Shown here piece by piece: positions 14,229 to 14,296 of a stretch of DNA of 14,296 nt (within the stretch, counting starts at the first letter, position 1; each line of letters starts with the position of its first letter). The stretch is from VGDP01 sp040905845 (lineage in GTDB: Bacteria > Pseudomonadota > Alphaproteobacteria > SP197), in contig JBBDQV010000217.1 in NCBI GenBank assembly GCA_040905845.1, forward strand, positions 1 through 14,296, written 5' to 3'. The notes beneath the pieces are model-generated. The model was not told the DNA's origin. It searched no databases and was given only the letters and a program-made list of their open reading frames with translations. Made by a program: the position numbers and the translations under genes.

Positions 14229-14296
14229 TCGATTCAACGACCTAGCCCGACCTATTCATGACGGTAAGGCGTGAGTCGGGGGGCGGGCAGTTCGTT

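Noticed and set aside
14229..14296. The right edge as the terminal repeat of an insertion sequence
   Set aside because: The sequence felt familiar, but no inverted-repeat partner, target duplication or transposase is visible in the window.
1..14296. CRISPR arrays, phage genes, toxin-antitoxin or other defence modules
   Set aside because: No regularly spaced repeats and no recognisable phage, toxin or nuclease genes were seen on either strand.

Overview
The window is G+C-rich bacterial DNA and most likely comes from an alphaproteobacterium. The reasons are the codon use, the short GTGA overlaps between operon genes, a tRNA-Asn with encoded CCA, and two kinds of palindromic repeat typical of alphaproteobacterial intergenic regions. 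This placement is inference; no rRNA or core marker gene is present. A run of ten N followed by twenty C at 924-953 marks an assembly gap, so the left 0.9 kb may not be truly adjacent to the rest.

Layout. (1) 2-886: 3' part of a PLP-dependent decarboxylase, then the gap. (2) 955-1059: a 34-codon open frame that looks like the tail of a serine recombinase, followed by about 370 bp without a recognisable gene. (3) 1433-7520, plus strand: a catabolic/transport operon encoding an enolase-superfamily enzyme, an SMP-30/gluconolactonase-type lactonase, a Tat-exported PotD-like binding protein, two PotB/PotC-like permeases and a short-chain dehydrogenase. No ABC ATPase is present. (4) 10635-7533, minus strand, converging on it: an aldose 1-epimerase-like protein and a 730-residue iron-sulfur flavoprotein of the trimethylamine dehydrogenase family. 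(5) 11002-11927: a gene graveyard with a broken adenylate cyclase/TolB-like gene (minus) abutting the C-terminal remnant of a serine recombinase (plus), which runs into the 3' end of a tRNA-Asn gene (minus, 11884-11959). (6) 12160-14172, plus strand: a secreted FecR-domain protein and a Tat-exported DUF1513-like protein, ending in a palindromic repeat.

How the genes may work together. Dehydrogenase, lactonase and enolase-superfamily enzyme form the usual set for oxidising a sugar to a lactone, opening it and dehydrating or isomerising the acid; a mutarotase fits the same theme. The polyamine-type transporter and the amine dehydrogenase-like flavoprotein suggest instead, or in addition, a nitrogen-bearing substrate. 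Key pocket residues in both the flavoprotein and the enolase-superfamily enzyme differ from the characterised types, so the substrate is probably not trimethylamine or a standard aldonate. The cluster lies between recombinase remnants and next to a tRNA, which suggests an old genomic island. The pathway and island ideas are inference.
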